A stretch of 28,148 bases of DNA, from NCBI GenBank assembly GCA_045537575.1, contig JAZSPU010000038.1:1-28148 (forward strand), in the 5' to 3' direction. Shown in pieces: positions 15,845 through 23,134 of the stretch. The DNA is from SIG607 sp045537575 (GTDB lineage: Bacteria; Bacillota; Clostridia; Oscillospirales; Acutalibacteraceae). Under the pieces are notes generated by a model, which did no database searches, was not told where the DNA came from, and saw only the letters and a list, made by a program, of their open reading frames with translations. Each line of letters starts with the position of its first letter. Position 1 is the stretch's first letter. The translations under genes were made by a program, and so were the position numbers.

Positions 15845-16477
15845 TCAAACTTTAAATATTTCTTTTAAAAGTTCTATTGCCTTTAGGAGCAAATCTATAA
15901 CGGTTTTTGCTTTGTTTTCCTCCTTTATATCAACAAAAGGAATACCGAAATATTCGCAAAAGCCCATTGCCGTCTGCTTTGCAATAAGCTTCATATTGCT
16001 GTGAAACCACTGAGCATCTTCTTTGTTATCGTGGAAAACGTGTTCCTCATAATAAGCGGTAGCCTTGGTCGCTCTGAGTTCATATAAATCGGTACGGGTA
16101 TTAAGGGTAATGGGATAAGGATAAATTTCTTTACGTTTATTTATCATAATGTCGGCAAGTCGCTTTGCGTCCTTATAACCGGGATATATCATAGGTCTGT
16201 ATCCCTTTGTCGCCCCATTAAATGCGTTTGTGTGACTTACGTAATGTATATCCGCGCCATATTCATTAGATTCCTTTACAGCTCTGCTGAGCAACGCGTC
16301 ATTGTCCTCATTTGATTTAGGAACTCGTCTTACCCCTCTTTTGTACTCAATTTTACAGGCTTTAAGATACTTTTCAAGCTCATCTAAATAAAGATTATTA
16401 TGAGTAGTTTCGTCACAGCCGTCAATAGAGCAGGGATTCCACTTATGATAAGCGGGACTTAAATAAATTTTTGGCAT
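15845..16477 (-). CDS. N-acetylmuramoyl-L-alanine amidase (Amidase_3 type)
   Basis: The 210-aa protein has a compact zinc-amidase fold: a first His in YLSPAYHKWNPC (H11), a second in HYVSHTNAF (H82), and a Glu/His-rich segment YYEEHVFHDNKEDAQWF near 145. Such enzymes cut the bond between MurNAc and the peptide in peptidoglycan. No signal peptide or wall-binding domain is present. The last about 20 residues form an amphipathic Leu/Lys/Ile helix. Lack of an export signal is odd for a cell-wall enzyme; similar short forms occur in phages and in sporulating Clostridia. AGGAGGTGAG precedes the ATG, with TATAAT at 16499-16504. Confidence 0.8.
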   Translation of the reverse strand: MPKIYLSPAYHKWNPCSIDGCDETTHNNLYLDELEKYLKACKIEYKRGVRRVPKSNEDNDALLSRAVKESNEYGADIHYVSHTNAFNGATKGYRPMIYPGYKDAKRLADIMINKRKEIYPYPITLNTRTDLYELRATKATAYYEEHVFHDNKEDAQWFHSNMKLIAKQTAMGFCEYFGIPFVDIKEENKAKTVIDLLLKAIELLKEIFKV

Positions 16478-16619
16478 ATTCTCACCTCCTTTTACTCTAT
16501 TATAGTACGTTAATTTGCGACATTCACCGACATCTTTAACTTTTTTAAAGCTTCTATTACATACATTGCCTAAAATATGTTGTAGGAATTTTTCGGCAGT
16601 TTTCCGTCGGTTTTCTTCA

Positions 16620-16648
16620 TTGACAAAGAAAGTTTCATATTCTATACT
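16620..16648 (+). promoter_or_regulatory. Promoter of the GH-like gene
   Basis: TTGACA (16620-16625), a 17-base spacer, TATACT (16643-16648). An AGGAGGT ribosome site follows at 16674-16680. Confidence 0.85.
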
Positions 16649-16684
16649 TAAATAAAATAAAGCCTTAGTATATAGGAGGTCATT

Positions 16685-18727
16685 ATGGAAAAGAAAATTT
16701 TAAACACGTGGACACCTCTTGAATGTTATTGTACCGACAATAAGGTTGACCTTAGCGTTTGGGGAAGAAAATATGTTATTGATAATAACGTACTCTTTTC
16801 TTCGGTAAACGTGCTTGATGAAGAAATCCTTTCCGCGCCTATCAGAGTGGTAGCAAAGGAAGACGGCAATGACTGTCAGTGGACCGAAATTGAAAACTTT
16901 GTATTAAGCAAAAACGACGAAAAGGCTATTATTTGCTCCAGTATGAGAAGCCAGGCTATTACAATAGACGTTGTTTCTACCATTGAATTTGACGGTTATA
17001 CAAATATCGTTCTTACAGCTATGCCCCGTACGCACACTCTTTACGAGGATACTGCATACGGTAGGCAAAAGCCTACCAACTGGTCGCTTGACAAACTTTG
17101 GGTGGAAATTCCTCTTAAAAAGACCTATGCTAAAAACTTCCACTACTTCCCAAACCGCGACGGCGAGCCTACTCCAACCTTCAGCGGTAAGTCTATCCCC
17201 GCAAACAGAGTTGCTTCCAGCCGCGAAATTCCTTCTTCTATGGCTATGCCCTTTATGCCTATTCTTTACGTTGGTGACGAAATAAGAGGCTTCTGCTTTG
17301 CCGCTGATGATAACAAAAATTGGCAGCCTGTATCCATTAACAAGGCTATGGAAATTATTGACGGTGAAGAAGAGGTTATCGTTAGACTGCATCTTACCGA
17401 CAGTTATCCTTTGTCATGGCGCAGACCAAACGGCGATCCCAAGAGACATTGCGCCCACCCCTTAACCTTTAATTTTAATTTCCAGTTTACACCCGTAAAG
17501 CCATTCCCCGAAAATCCCTACAAGGAAAAGATTTTACATATAGACTGCTTCAACGGTAAAATTCCCATTGAATATAATGACTATCTTGCAGGTGAAGTTA
17601 TCGAAGGCAGTGGAGAAAACTGCTATGACAGAATGAAGAGACTGGGTGTTACCACCCTTATTCTTCACGAAAAGTGGAACCCTGTTCAAAACTGCTGGAT
17701 AATAGGCGAAGATACCACTGAAAGAACCTCCCAAATAGTTAAAGAATGTCACAGCCGCGGCATAAAGGTTATCCCCTACTTTGGCTATGAAATGTCCACC
17801 CTCTCTCCTTTCTGGGCATCTAAGAGTGACGAATGGATCCATATGGTTGCTCCAAATACCATTAAAGACTTCTCTTGGTACAGAAAACCCAATCAGCGCG
17901 CACGTCATATGTGTTCGGGCAGCGGCTTTAACGAGGCTCTTTGCGAGGGTATTAAAAAGGTTATTACCGATTTTGATTTTGACGGACTTTATATTGATAC
18001 CTTCTGTATTCCATATGGTTGTTATAATGAAAAGCACGGCTGCGGATTTATTGATCCATACGGCAACAAACAGCGCAGCTTCCCCATAAGCAAGGTCAGA
18101 GAGTTCTGCAGAAGCATTTATGAGTTCTTTGAGGAACGCGGCGGATGCTTTAATCCTCATATCAGCAGTTGCTGTAATATCCCTGCCTATTCATTTATGC
18201 ATATGAACTGGGACGGCGAAGACGTACAATGGTTTATTGCCTGTCAGGGTGAAAACAGTATTGACTCTATGACTCCCGACTACATAAGAACCGAATATAT
18301 CGGAAGAAACTTTGGCGTTGTTCACGAGCTCATCGCTTATACCTTTGCTAACTGGAGCTTTGAGGACTCTATGACCATAAGCCTTGTTCACGGAATCCTC
18401 CCCAGACCTAACATTATTACCGAACCCCTTGAGCTTATGTCTCCTATCTGGAAGGCTATAGATGACTTCGGTATTGAGGGCAGTGAGTTTAAACCGTACT
18501 GGCTTACTAAGGTTGATTGCGGCAACGAAAAAACTCAAATATCCTACTACGAAAAGGACGGTAAACGCTTAGGCTTTATCTCTAATATGAGCAATATTGA
18601 TAACGATAATATCGACTTTAAGTTAAGCGATACCCAAAAGGTTTACGACGCCCTTTCGGGCGAAGAAATCAAAATGCCAATGTCACTTAAAGCCAGAAAG
18701 CATAAAGTTCTTCTTATCAATGACTAA
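16685..18727 (+). CDS. Glycoside-hydrolase-like TIM-barrel protein (DUF6067/GH123-like)
   Basis: The 680-aa protein has no signal peptide, so it is probably cytosolic. The first about 280 residues look like a beta-sandwich (VWGRKYVIDNNVLFSSVNV, DDNKNWQPVSI, FNFNFQFTPVKPFPENPY). A TIM barrel follows at about 290-620 with strands LHIDCFNGKIP, GVTTLILHEKWNP, GIKVIPYFGYEMS and the possible catalytic region FDGLYIDTFCIPYG. The C-terminus is a small beta domain (ISYYEKDGKRLGFISNMSN). The layout fits the DUF6067/GH123-related proteins, some of which release N-acetylgalactosamine; the true substrate here is unknown. It is a single gene with a strong promoter and terminator. Confidence 0.65.
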   Translation: MEKKILNTWTPLECYCTDNKVDLSVWGRKYVIDNNVLFSSVNVLDEEILSAPIRVVAKEDGNDCQWTEIENFVLSKNDEKAIICSSMRSQAITIDVVSTIEFDGYTNIVLTAMPRTHTLYEDTAYGRQKPTNWSLDKLWVEIPLKKTYAKNFHYFPNRDGEPTPTFSGKSIPANRVASSREIPSSMAMPFMPILYVGDEIRGFCFAADDNKNWQPVSINKAMEIIDGEEEVIVRLHLTDSYPLSWRRPNGDPKRHCAHPLTFNFNFQFTPVKPFPENPYKEKILHIDCFNGKIPIEYNDYLAGEVIEGSGENCYDRMKRLGVTTLILHEKWNPVQNCWIIGEDTTERTSQIVKECHSRGIKVIPYFGYEMSTLSPFWASKSDEWIHMVAPNTIKDFSWYRKPNQRARHMCSGSGFNEALCEGIKKVITDFDFDGLYIDTFCIPYGCYNEKHGCGFIDPYGNKQRSFPISKVREFCRSIYEFFEERGGCFNPHISSCCNIPAYSFMHMNWDGEDVQWFIACQGENSIDSMTPDYIRTEYIGRNFGVVHELIAYTFANWSFEDSMTISLVHGILPRPNIITEPLELMSPIWKAIDDFGIEGSEFKPYWLTKVDCGNEKTQISYYEKDGKRLGFISNMSNIDNDNIDFKLSDTQKVYDALSGEEIKMPMSLKARKHKVLLIND

Positions 18728-18729
18728 AA

Positions 18730-18757
18730 AAAGATGCACGAAATTCGTGCATCTTTT
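18730..18757 (+). terminator. Terminator of the GH-like gene
   Basis: A perfect 11-bp stem (AAAGATGCACG / CGTGCATCTTT) with a 5-base loop, flanked by A- and T-runs. Confidence 0.9.
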
Positions 18758-18798
18758 TCTTTGGATGGGGCAATTCCCCTCCTCTGTAATATCTAATT

Positions 18799-18900
18799 TT
18801 ATCGTTTTCCGCAGTTTTTATCGAAACTCGGATTGCAGGCATAGAAGTTTTTGCTGTCAAGCTTATCTGCTGTAAGGCGTAAGGCTTCACCAAAATCACC
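18799..18900 (-). pseudogene. cotJC: cotJC 3' relic (second copy)
   Basis: About 33 codons encode a C-terminus nearly identical to that of the cotJC copy at 19772: GDFGEALRLTADKLDSKNFY then ACNPSFDKNCGKR, stop. Upstream the frame has a TGA and no homology. There is no start or ribosome site, so it is a dead fragment left by duplication or recombination. Many differences from the other copy are silent, so the relic is old or came from a diverged allele. Confidence 0.85.
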
Positions 18901-18920
18901 AATTCAAACACCCATCTCTA

Positions 18921-18949
18921 TTTACTTTATATAAAATTTATGCTATAAT
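18921..18949 (+). promoter_or_regulatory. Promoter of the lipoprotein gene
   Basis: TTTACT (18921-18926), a 17-base spacer, TATAAT (18944-18949). Confidence 0.65.
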
Positions 18950-19009
18950 ATTGTTAACGATATAGGTTTTGTAGTGTTTGTAAAATCATTATTAAAATGA
19001 GGTGATACT

Positions 19010-19723
19010 ATGAGAAAAGTATTTGCTGTTTTTATTTGTGTGGCAATTATATTTTCTTTTGCTTCTTGCAACAACAATGTTAAATTCACCGAAACCGACG
19101 TTGTTAAATTTACAGAAACCGAAAACAAAACCATAGTCGCAAATGATGGCACAGAATATACATATGTGGGTAACGAGAGTCAATTTCGGGCTTTTGGCAA
19201 ATGGGATTTTATCGGTCATGTAGAGGGAGAAAAAAAGTCTTTTATCCATCTTACCAGTGAGATTAAAACAGGAATGTATTCTGTCAATGGTAAGCAAGAT
19301 GTTTTAGTAAGATATTTTCCTGATAATGAGTTTTCCGCAATATATGTAAAGTCCGATTTACTTAAAACTGAAATTACTCTTGATAATTGCATTAGATTTG
19401 AATTTGTAAAAGGTTCGCTTTTCAATAAAGATGAAACAGCGCTTTCAAAAAAAGGGATACCCGAATGCGAACAGTTTCTGAATGAAATTAAAAATGGACA
19501 AAAGGCAAGAGATGCAGGTCTGTATGATTTAGTTAAGCAACCTAATGGTATGTTGAAAAATTGTTATGTTTACGGATATGTTTGCGGTATTATACAGGAA
19601 AATATAAACATAGTTATTCCTTTACGGGTACAGTCATTTGATGATAAAGCGTATTCGATTGAAATTGATGGTATAGAGTATGTCCTACCAAAAGAATGGA
19701 TGGATAAATTGATAATTGAATAA
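19010..19723 (+). CDS. Lipoprotein of unknown function
   Basis: The 237-aa protein has a lipoprotein signal (MRKVFAVFICVAIIFSFASC; lipobox FASC with Cys20), so it should be anchored to the outer face of the membrane. Just after the Cys is a short tandem duplication (VKFTETDVVKFTETENKT). The rest is mixed alpha/beta without a family I recognise; it has two regularly spaced hydrophobic strands near the end (VYGYVCGIIQ, YSIEIDGIEYVLP). GAGGTGATACT precedes the ATG. The gene sits between two copies of the cotJC 3' end and reads opposite to them, so it may have come in with the rearrangement. Confidence 0.8.
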   Translation: MRKVFAVFICVAIIFSFASCNNNVKFTETDVVKFTETENKTIVANDGTEYTYVGNESQFRAFGKWDFIGHVEGEKKSFIHLTSEIKTGMYSVNGKQDVLVRYFPDNEFSAIYVKSDLLKTEITLDNCIRFEFVKGSLFNKDETALSKKGIPECEQFLNEIKNGQKARDAGLYDLVKQPNGMLKNCYVYGYVCGIIQENINIVIPLRVQSFDDKAYSIEIDGIEYVLPKEWMDKLIIE

Positions 19724-19729
19724 TATTAT

Positions 19730-19767
19730 AAAAAAGATATGAGAGAATATTCTCTCATATCTTTTTT
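19730..19767. terminator. Bidirectional terminator between lipoprotein gene and cotJC
   Basis: A perfect 38-base palindrome (arms of 19: six A, GATATGAGAGAAT). It serves the lipoprotein gene and the convergent cotJC. Confidence 0.9.
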
Positions 19768-19771
19768 GTTT

Positions 19772-20197
19772 TTACTTTCCGCAACCTTTATCGAAGCTGG
19801 GGTTGCAGGCATAGAAATTCTTACTGTTCAGCTTATCTGCTGAAAGGCGCAGTGCTTCACCAAAACGCTGGTAGTGGACGATTTCGCGTTGACGCAGGAA
19901 TTTAAGAGGTTCGCGCACGTCGGGATCGTCAATAAGGCGTAAAAGGTTATCATAAGTTACCCTTGCCTTTTGCTCGGCTGCCAAGTCTTCATGAAGGTCG
20001 GCTAAAATATCGCCCTTAGCCTGAATATACTCGGCTCTCCAAGGAAGACCGGAAGCGGCTATAGGATACACGCCGGCGGTGTGGTCAACAAAGTATTTGT
20101 CAAAACCGCTTTCTATAATCTGCTTTTCGGTAAGATTCTTAGTAAGCTGATAAACCATCGCGCACACCATCTCTAAATGCGCCAATTCTTCGGTACC
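19772..20197 (-). pseudogene. cotJC: cotJC, 3' part (split by the inserted element)
   Basis: From the Gly codon at 20195-20197, 141 codons read GTEELAHLEMVCAMVYQL onwards to FYACNPSFDKGCGK, stop. This is the C-terminal two thirds of CotJC, a manganese-catalase-like spore coat protein. Metal-ligand motifs EELAHLEM and the later REIVHYQRFGEAL are present. Just upstream of 20199 the homologous frame meets a stop and unrelated DNA. The missing upstream codons (35 of them) lie at 25221-25325 in the same orientation, and joining at the shared TACCTA restores the frame. In the integrated state no start codon or ribosome site is present, so this part should be silent unless the element excises. Confidence 0.92.
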
Positions 20198-20199
20198 TA
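20194..20199. other. Attachment site, left junction of the element in cotJC
   Basis: The hexamer TACCTA is shared with 25220-25225. Host cotJC lies on its left, element DNA on its right (AATAAGATTTTTATTGT). It reads TAGGTA on the gene strand, covering the last base of an Ile codon and Gly-Thr. Confidence 0.85.
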
Positions 20200-20232
20200 A
20201 ATAAGATTTTTATTGTGTATATATTTAATAAG

Positions 20233-20353
20233 CAACACAAACCAATACAACCCACTACAAGACAGGACAACACAAGGCAGTACAACAACAACCCACAACA
20301 ATCCATTCCAGGACAAAACAGGACAACCCAAAACATTTCAAAACAATACAGGG
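20233..20353 (+). repeat. Array of 24 CANNN pentamers
   Basis: Eleven consecutive 5-base units all beginning CA run from 20233 to 20287. One extra base follows, then thirteen more units from 20289 to 20353. Examples are CAACA, CAAAC, CAATA, CAACC, CACTA, CAAGA, CAGGA. The three variable bases are mostly A and C on this strand, so the strand is poor in T and lacks hairpins. It lies 33 bases inside the left end of the element and is not coding in any convincing frame. Its function is unknown; protein binding every half helical turn, or a replication or transfer site, are possibilities. Confidence 0.85.
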
Positions 20354-20383
20354 AAACTGCAATCGTATGCGGTCGCATAAAAG

Positions 20384-20405
20384 AAAGGGCGATTTCTCGC
20401 CCTTT
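20384..20405 (-). terminator. Terminator of the DUF6291-like gene
   Basis: A perfect 9-bp stem (AAAGGGCGA / TCGCCCTTT) with a 4-base loop. On the minus strand it is followed by CTTTTATG, just after the stop at 20409. Confidence 0.7.
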
Positions 20406-20408
20406 GCT

Positions 20409-20927
20409 TTATAATTCTTCGTTGTAGATTTTGCTCCAAGTTTCTTGTTCGTAATCTTTATAAGGGAATTCCCACTCCCCATTATTACCGCTATTTACAA
20501 AATAAGCGATATACTTAAATCTTTTTTGTGGTTCATCTTCTGTTTCTGCAAACAATTCTTTAAATGCCTTTTCGGTAATTACATTTGATTTGTTTTCGGG
20601 TGGGAATATCAATTCGAACTCGTGTCCATCCATTGTATATGTAATGGTGTTGGGTTTATCTTCTGCACCTTTGCCGTATCTTTTAAGTGCATTTTCGCGA
20701 TTTTTCTCGCACCTTTCATTGTATTGCTTGAAATCCCCGTCAATATTGCCTTTCATAATTCCCCACGCGAGCGATATATCGCTCGGTACGGTGGGGGTTA
20801 TGTCATCAAAGGCATATTGGCAAAATGCGGTCATAATCGCCTTGACTTGTTCAGGAGTGCCATTATAAATTAACTCCTTATAGTTCCCATAAAAAATTGC
20901 ATTGTTTGGTTTCTTTTTACTTTTCAT
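20409..20927 (-). CDS. DUF6291-like mobile-element protein
   Basis: The 172-aa protein has NAIFYGNYKELIYNGTPEQV, AFCQYAFDDITP and AWGIMKGNIDGDFKQYNE, followed by a basic stretch RCEKNRENALKRYGKG. This layout is typical of the DUF6291-type N-terminal region found in phage and integrative-element proteins, often next to replication functions. The C-terminal half (FELIFPP, KAFKELFAET, KRFKYIAYFVNSGNN) is acidic and not assigned. It may be DNA-binding or replication-related, but no catalytic motif is seen. GAAAGGAC precedes the ATG. It reads toward the pentamer array. Confidence 0.6.
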   Translation of the reverse strand: MKSKKKPNNAIFYGNYKELIYNGTPEQVKAIMTAFCQYAFDDITPTVPSDISLAWGIMKGNIDGDFKQYNERCEKNRENALKRYGKGAEDKPNTITYTMDGHEFELIFPPENKSNVITEKAFKELFAETEDEPQKRFKYIAYFVNSGNNGEWEFPYKDYEQETWSKIYNEEL

Positions 20928-21051
20928 AAATAAAAGTCCTTTCGTGTTTTAATATTTCTCTTGCGAGATAAAAGAAATATGACAGATAAGGAGCACACAC
21001 AATTTTTTCTGCATATCTTTTTTGATATTTTTTCATATAATCTTGAAAATA

Positions 21052-21080
21052 TTGAAAAAACTCCTTCTCTATGGTATAAT
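21052..21080 (+). promoter_or_regulatory. Promoter of the membrane protein gene in the element
   Basis: TTGAAA (21052-21057), a 17-base spacer, TATAAT (21075-21080). Confidence 0.85.
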
Positions 21081-21129
21081 GAATAATAATCAGTTCGATA
21101 AATTAGCAATTTAAAGAAGGAACATATTT

Positions 21130-21798
21130 ATGAAAAGTAAAACCATAAAAATTTTGAAACACTCGTTATTTGCCATAATCCCAATAATTTCCGTAGTTTT
21201 ATGTTTAATATTTAATATTGCACAAGGCGAAAAGAATGAAGAAATTGTTGTCGGTGTTTTGTTGGGAATAGTATTAGATTTCATTTATTCCATATATCTT
21301 TTGATAACAAATAAAATCTCAAATGCTAAAAAAATGAGTAAAATAATAGTGTCTGTGGTTTTCTCTTTAATCGTTGTTATCATTGTTGGATTTGTTTTTT
21401 TGCCCTTTGATACCGCATTTGGAGAACACACCTATCAATCTGCGAAAGACCTTTCTGAATCTTTTTTGAAGCATAATCAAGAAGAATTAGAAAACATTGC
21501 ACAAGAAGCATTAAAGACAAAGCAACCCTCTATGAATGAATATAAAAAAGCATACGAAATTAAATATGATGAAAATGAAGAAGCGGTTAATTTTGAAATT
21601 GGTTCACAAGGTATGCTCGGTGGTCAATATTGGAGAATAGTTTATACAGAAAAAGGTAATTATCGTGGAGAGGTGGAAAAATACACTTATTACGAAGAAA
21701 ATGGAAATAATATTGCCTTTGCTGAAAAGATAAGTGAAAATTGGTATTTTTATTGGATTGATTATGATGGTAGAGAAGATTTGAGTAATATTAAGTGA
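21130..21798 (+). CDS. Membrane protein of unknown function (element cargo)
   Basis: The 222-aa protein has three hydrophobic segments at about 12-32, 39-58 and 72-92. A charged C-terminal domain (about 95-222) follows, probably outside the cell; it contains a helical stretch (SESFLKHNQEELENIAQEAL) and aromatic strands (GGQYWRIVYTEKGNYRG, WYFYWIDYDG). No family is recognised. AAAGAAGGAAC precedes the ATG, with its own consensus promoter and terminator, so it can be expressed from the integrated element. It may be a cargo gene such as a defence or stress sensor, which is only a guess. Confidence 0.75.
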   Translation: MKSKTIKILKHSLFAIIPIISVVLCLIFNIAQGEKNEEIVVGVLLGIVLDFIYSIYLLITNKISNAKKMSKIIVSVVFSLIVVIIVGFVFLPFDTAFGEHTYQSAKDLSESFLKHNQEELENIAQEALKTKQPSMNEYKKAYEIKYDENEEAVNFEIGSQGMLGGQYWRIVYTEKGNYRGEVEKYTYYEENGNNIAFAEKISENWYFYWIDYDGREDLSNIK

Positions 21799-21826
21799 TT
21801 GTTCAATTCCAATATGTCGAACAGAT

Positions 21827-21867
21827 AAAAAAGATATGAGAGATTTTGTCCCCTCATATCTTTTTTT
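21827..21867. terminator. Terminator shared by the membrane protein gene and a small convergent ORF
   Basis: The stem AAAAAAGATATGAG / CTCATATCTTTTTT has a 12-base loop and is followed by one more T. Its left arm is nearly the same as in the terminator at 19730-19767. Confidence 0.85.
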
Positions 21868-21964
21868 GTGCCTTGATTTCCTTTTTCAAGGTTTCAAAAA
21901 GGAAGTCTATATCCTTTTCAACCACCTCTCGCTTTTGCTCTAAATCTTGTAGGGTTTCATTCAT
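21854..21964 (-). CDS. Small coiled-coil protein, 36 aa
   Basis: The sequence starts MNETLQDLEQKREVVEKDID and ends KEIKAQKKI, almost entirely a charged heptad-like helix. The ATG at 21964 is chosen because AAAGGAG lies about nine bases before it. The same frame stays open to an ATG at 22051, but that would run through the palindromic region without a ribosome site. The ORF ends within the terminator stem. Possibly it helps the relaxase; no family is known to me. Confidence 0.5.
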   Translation of the reverse strand: MNETLQDLEQKREVVEKDIDFLFETLKKEIKAQKKI

Positions 21965-22036
21965 ATTGTGTCCGCTCCTTTCCGTTTTCTTTGCAATAAT
22001 TATGAGAGATATTTTTTGCAAATGCTGTCGGCAGAC

Positions 22037-22175
22037 CTTACTGACTTGCATGCAAGTCGTAGTAAGTCATATTTCTGCGAAATAAAACCAGTTTTAGCAT
22101 ACTGATTTTGTAGAGCAGAGATATGACCTTATTGCAAAAAATTGGCGATCTAGTCGCCATTTTTTGCAATAAGGT
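22037..22175. other. Candidate origin of transfer with two large inverted repeats
   Basis: The first repeat (22037-22066) is CTTACT plus the perfect 16-bp palindrome GACTTGCATGCAAGTC plus GT plus AGTAAG. The second (22126-22175) has arms of 23 and 22 bases beginning ACCTTATTGC and ending GCAATAAGGT, with one bulged T and a 5-base loop. Both lie just upstream of the relaxase gene, where MobV-type oriT sites are found. No known nic sequence was recognised, so the assignment rests on position and symmetry. Confidence 0.55.
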
Positions 22176-22253
22176 TAAACGGCGACACCTTTCCTTTCGT
22201 GTGTGTTGCCGTTCCTTTGCTCTCGCATATCAAGAGCAAAGGGGGATTTTGTG

Positions 22254-22943
22254 ATGAGCAATTATGCGATAATGCGATTTGCAAAATACAAGGTGGGTTC
22301 GGTTGCGAACATAGAGCGACACCAAAAACACAGGGAGCGACTACGAAACAGAAAACACCCTGAACGAGAAAAGGAAAACCATACTTGGCAAAGGGGTGAG
22401 CAGACAATGACACGAACAATTAAAAAGGCAATTAAGGAACAGGAACAAGCAACAGGGCGAAAGGTTCGCAAGGATGCGAATGTGCTTTGCGAGTTGGTTT
22501 TGACTTTCTCGCCTGAAATGGAAGATAAAATCAACTTGGTAGAATGGGTAAAAGCAAACTTTGCTTGGGTTCGTGATACCTTTGGAAAGGGTAAAATGAT
22601 ACGAGCAGATTTGAATAGGGATGAAACTACAACCCATTTGCATTGCTTTGTGATAATGACAGATGAGCAAGGCAAGTTCAATTCATCAAGATTTTTTAAC
22701 AAGAAAAGTCAAGTCATTGCATTACAGGACAGTTATGCAGAGGCAATGTCGCCCTTTGGTCTTGTTCGTGGAGAAAGCAAAGAGCAGACAGGGGCAAGAC
22801 ACCAAACTTTACAGGAATGGCGACAGGCAGAGTGTGAGAGGTTGGAAAAGGAACTCCAAGAAATGACAGAGGGCATTTTCGCAGAAGAAAAAGAAACCAC
22901 CACACAAACCCTTGAAAATGATATTTTTGATGATTTGAGGTGA
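22254..22943 (+). CDS. MobV/Pre-type relaxase (short form)
   Basis: The 229-aa protein begins MSNYAIMRFAKYKVGSVANI, the N-terminal signature of Pre/MobV enzymes that nick plasmid oriT and start transfer. The metal-binding motif is DETTTHLHCF, with H128 and H130. The canonical third His before DE is replaced by Asn (LNRDETTTHLH). Two acidic/basic helices end the protein (RQAECERLEKELQEMTEG). Family members often exceed 400 residues, so this is a minimal or C-terminally shortened form. AAGGGGGAT sits seven bases before the ATG; the frame is open further upstream but without a ribosome site. Confidence 0.82.
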   Translation: MSNYAIMRFAKYKVGSVANIERHQKHRERLRNRKHPEREKENHTWQRGEQTMTRTIKKAIKEQEQATGRKVRKDANVLCELVLTFSPEMEDKINLVEWVKANFAWVRDTFGKGKMIRADLNRDETTTHLHCFVIMTDEQGKFNSSRFFNKKSQVIALQDSYAEAMSPFGLVRGESKEQTGARHQTLQEWRQAECERLEKELQEMTEGIFAEEKETTTQTLENDIFDDLR

Positions 22944-22947
22944 TTTT

Positions 22948-23115
22948 GTGTATGTAGATTCTAACTATGAAAACGAGTGCAAAAGGTGCAATGTTGATAA
23001 ATGGAAAAAGGCACTCCGTATAGCAGAAATACGAAAAGAAATGACCTGTACTTACGAACAGGCAGAACAGATATATAACGATGAGAAAGCAAAAAAAGAT
23101 ATGCAGAGCAAGTAA
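22948..23115 (+). CDS. Small CxxC protein, 55 aa
   Basis: The start is a GTG at 22948. GAGGTG, made by the last codons of the relaxase gene, lies five bases before it, so the two are coupled. The peptide contains ENECKRCNVDKWKKALRIAE, then RKEMTCTYEQAEQIYNDEKA. A CKRC pair and charged helices are visible. It may be an accessory mobilization protein or a regulator. Its stop lies inside the terminator stem shared with the convergent recombinase. Confidence 0.55.
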   Translation: MYVDSNYENECKRCNVDKWKKALRIAEIRKEMTCTYEQAEQIYNDEKAKKDMQSK

Positions 23116-23133
23116 TGTTCTGCATATCTTTTT
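23093..23133. terminator. Bidirectional terminator between the mobilization and recombinase units
   Basis: A perfect 15-bp stem (AAAAAGATATGCAGA / TCTGCATATCTTTTT) with an 11-base loop. Confidence 0.9.
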
Positions 23134-23134
23134 G

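Noticed and set aside
17534..18160. 208-aa frame antisense to the GH-like gene
   Set aside because: A shadow frame produced by codon bias of the real gene.
18717..18911. 64-aa frame over the cotJC relic
   Set aside because: It is out of frame with the CotJC homology; the relic frame explains the sequence.
20233..20353. CRISPR array
   Set aside because: The unit is 5 bp with only two fixed bases; there are no repeats of about 30 bp, no spacers and no cas genes.
20139..20378. Cys/Leu-rich open frame of 79 aa on the minus strand across the pentamer array
   Set aside because: Its composition is a by-product of the NNNTG periodicity, it runs into cotJC codons in the wrong frame, and it has no ribosome site.
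20215..20427. Gln/Asn-rich open frame on the plus strand over the pentamer array
   Set aside because: It results from translating CANNN units; it has no ribosome site and runs through a terminator.
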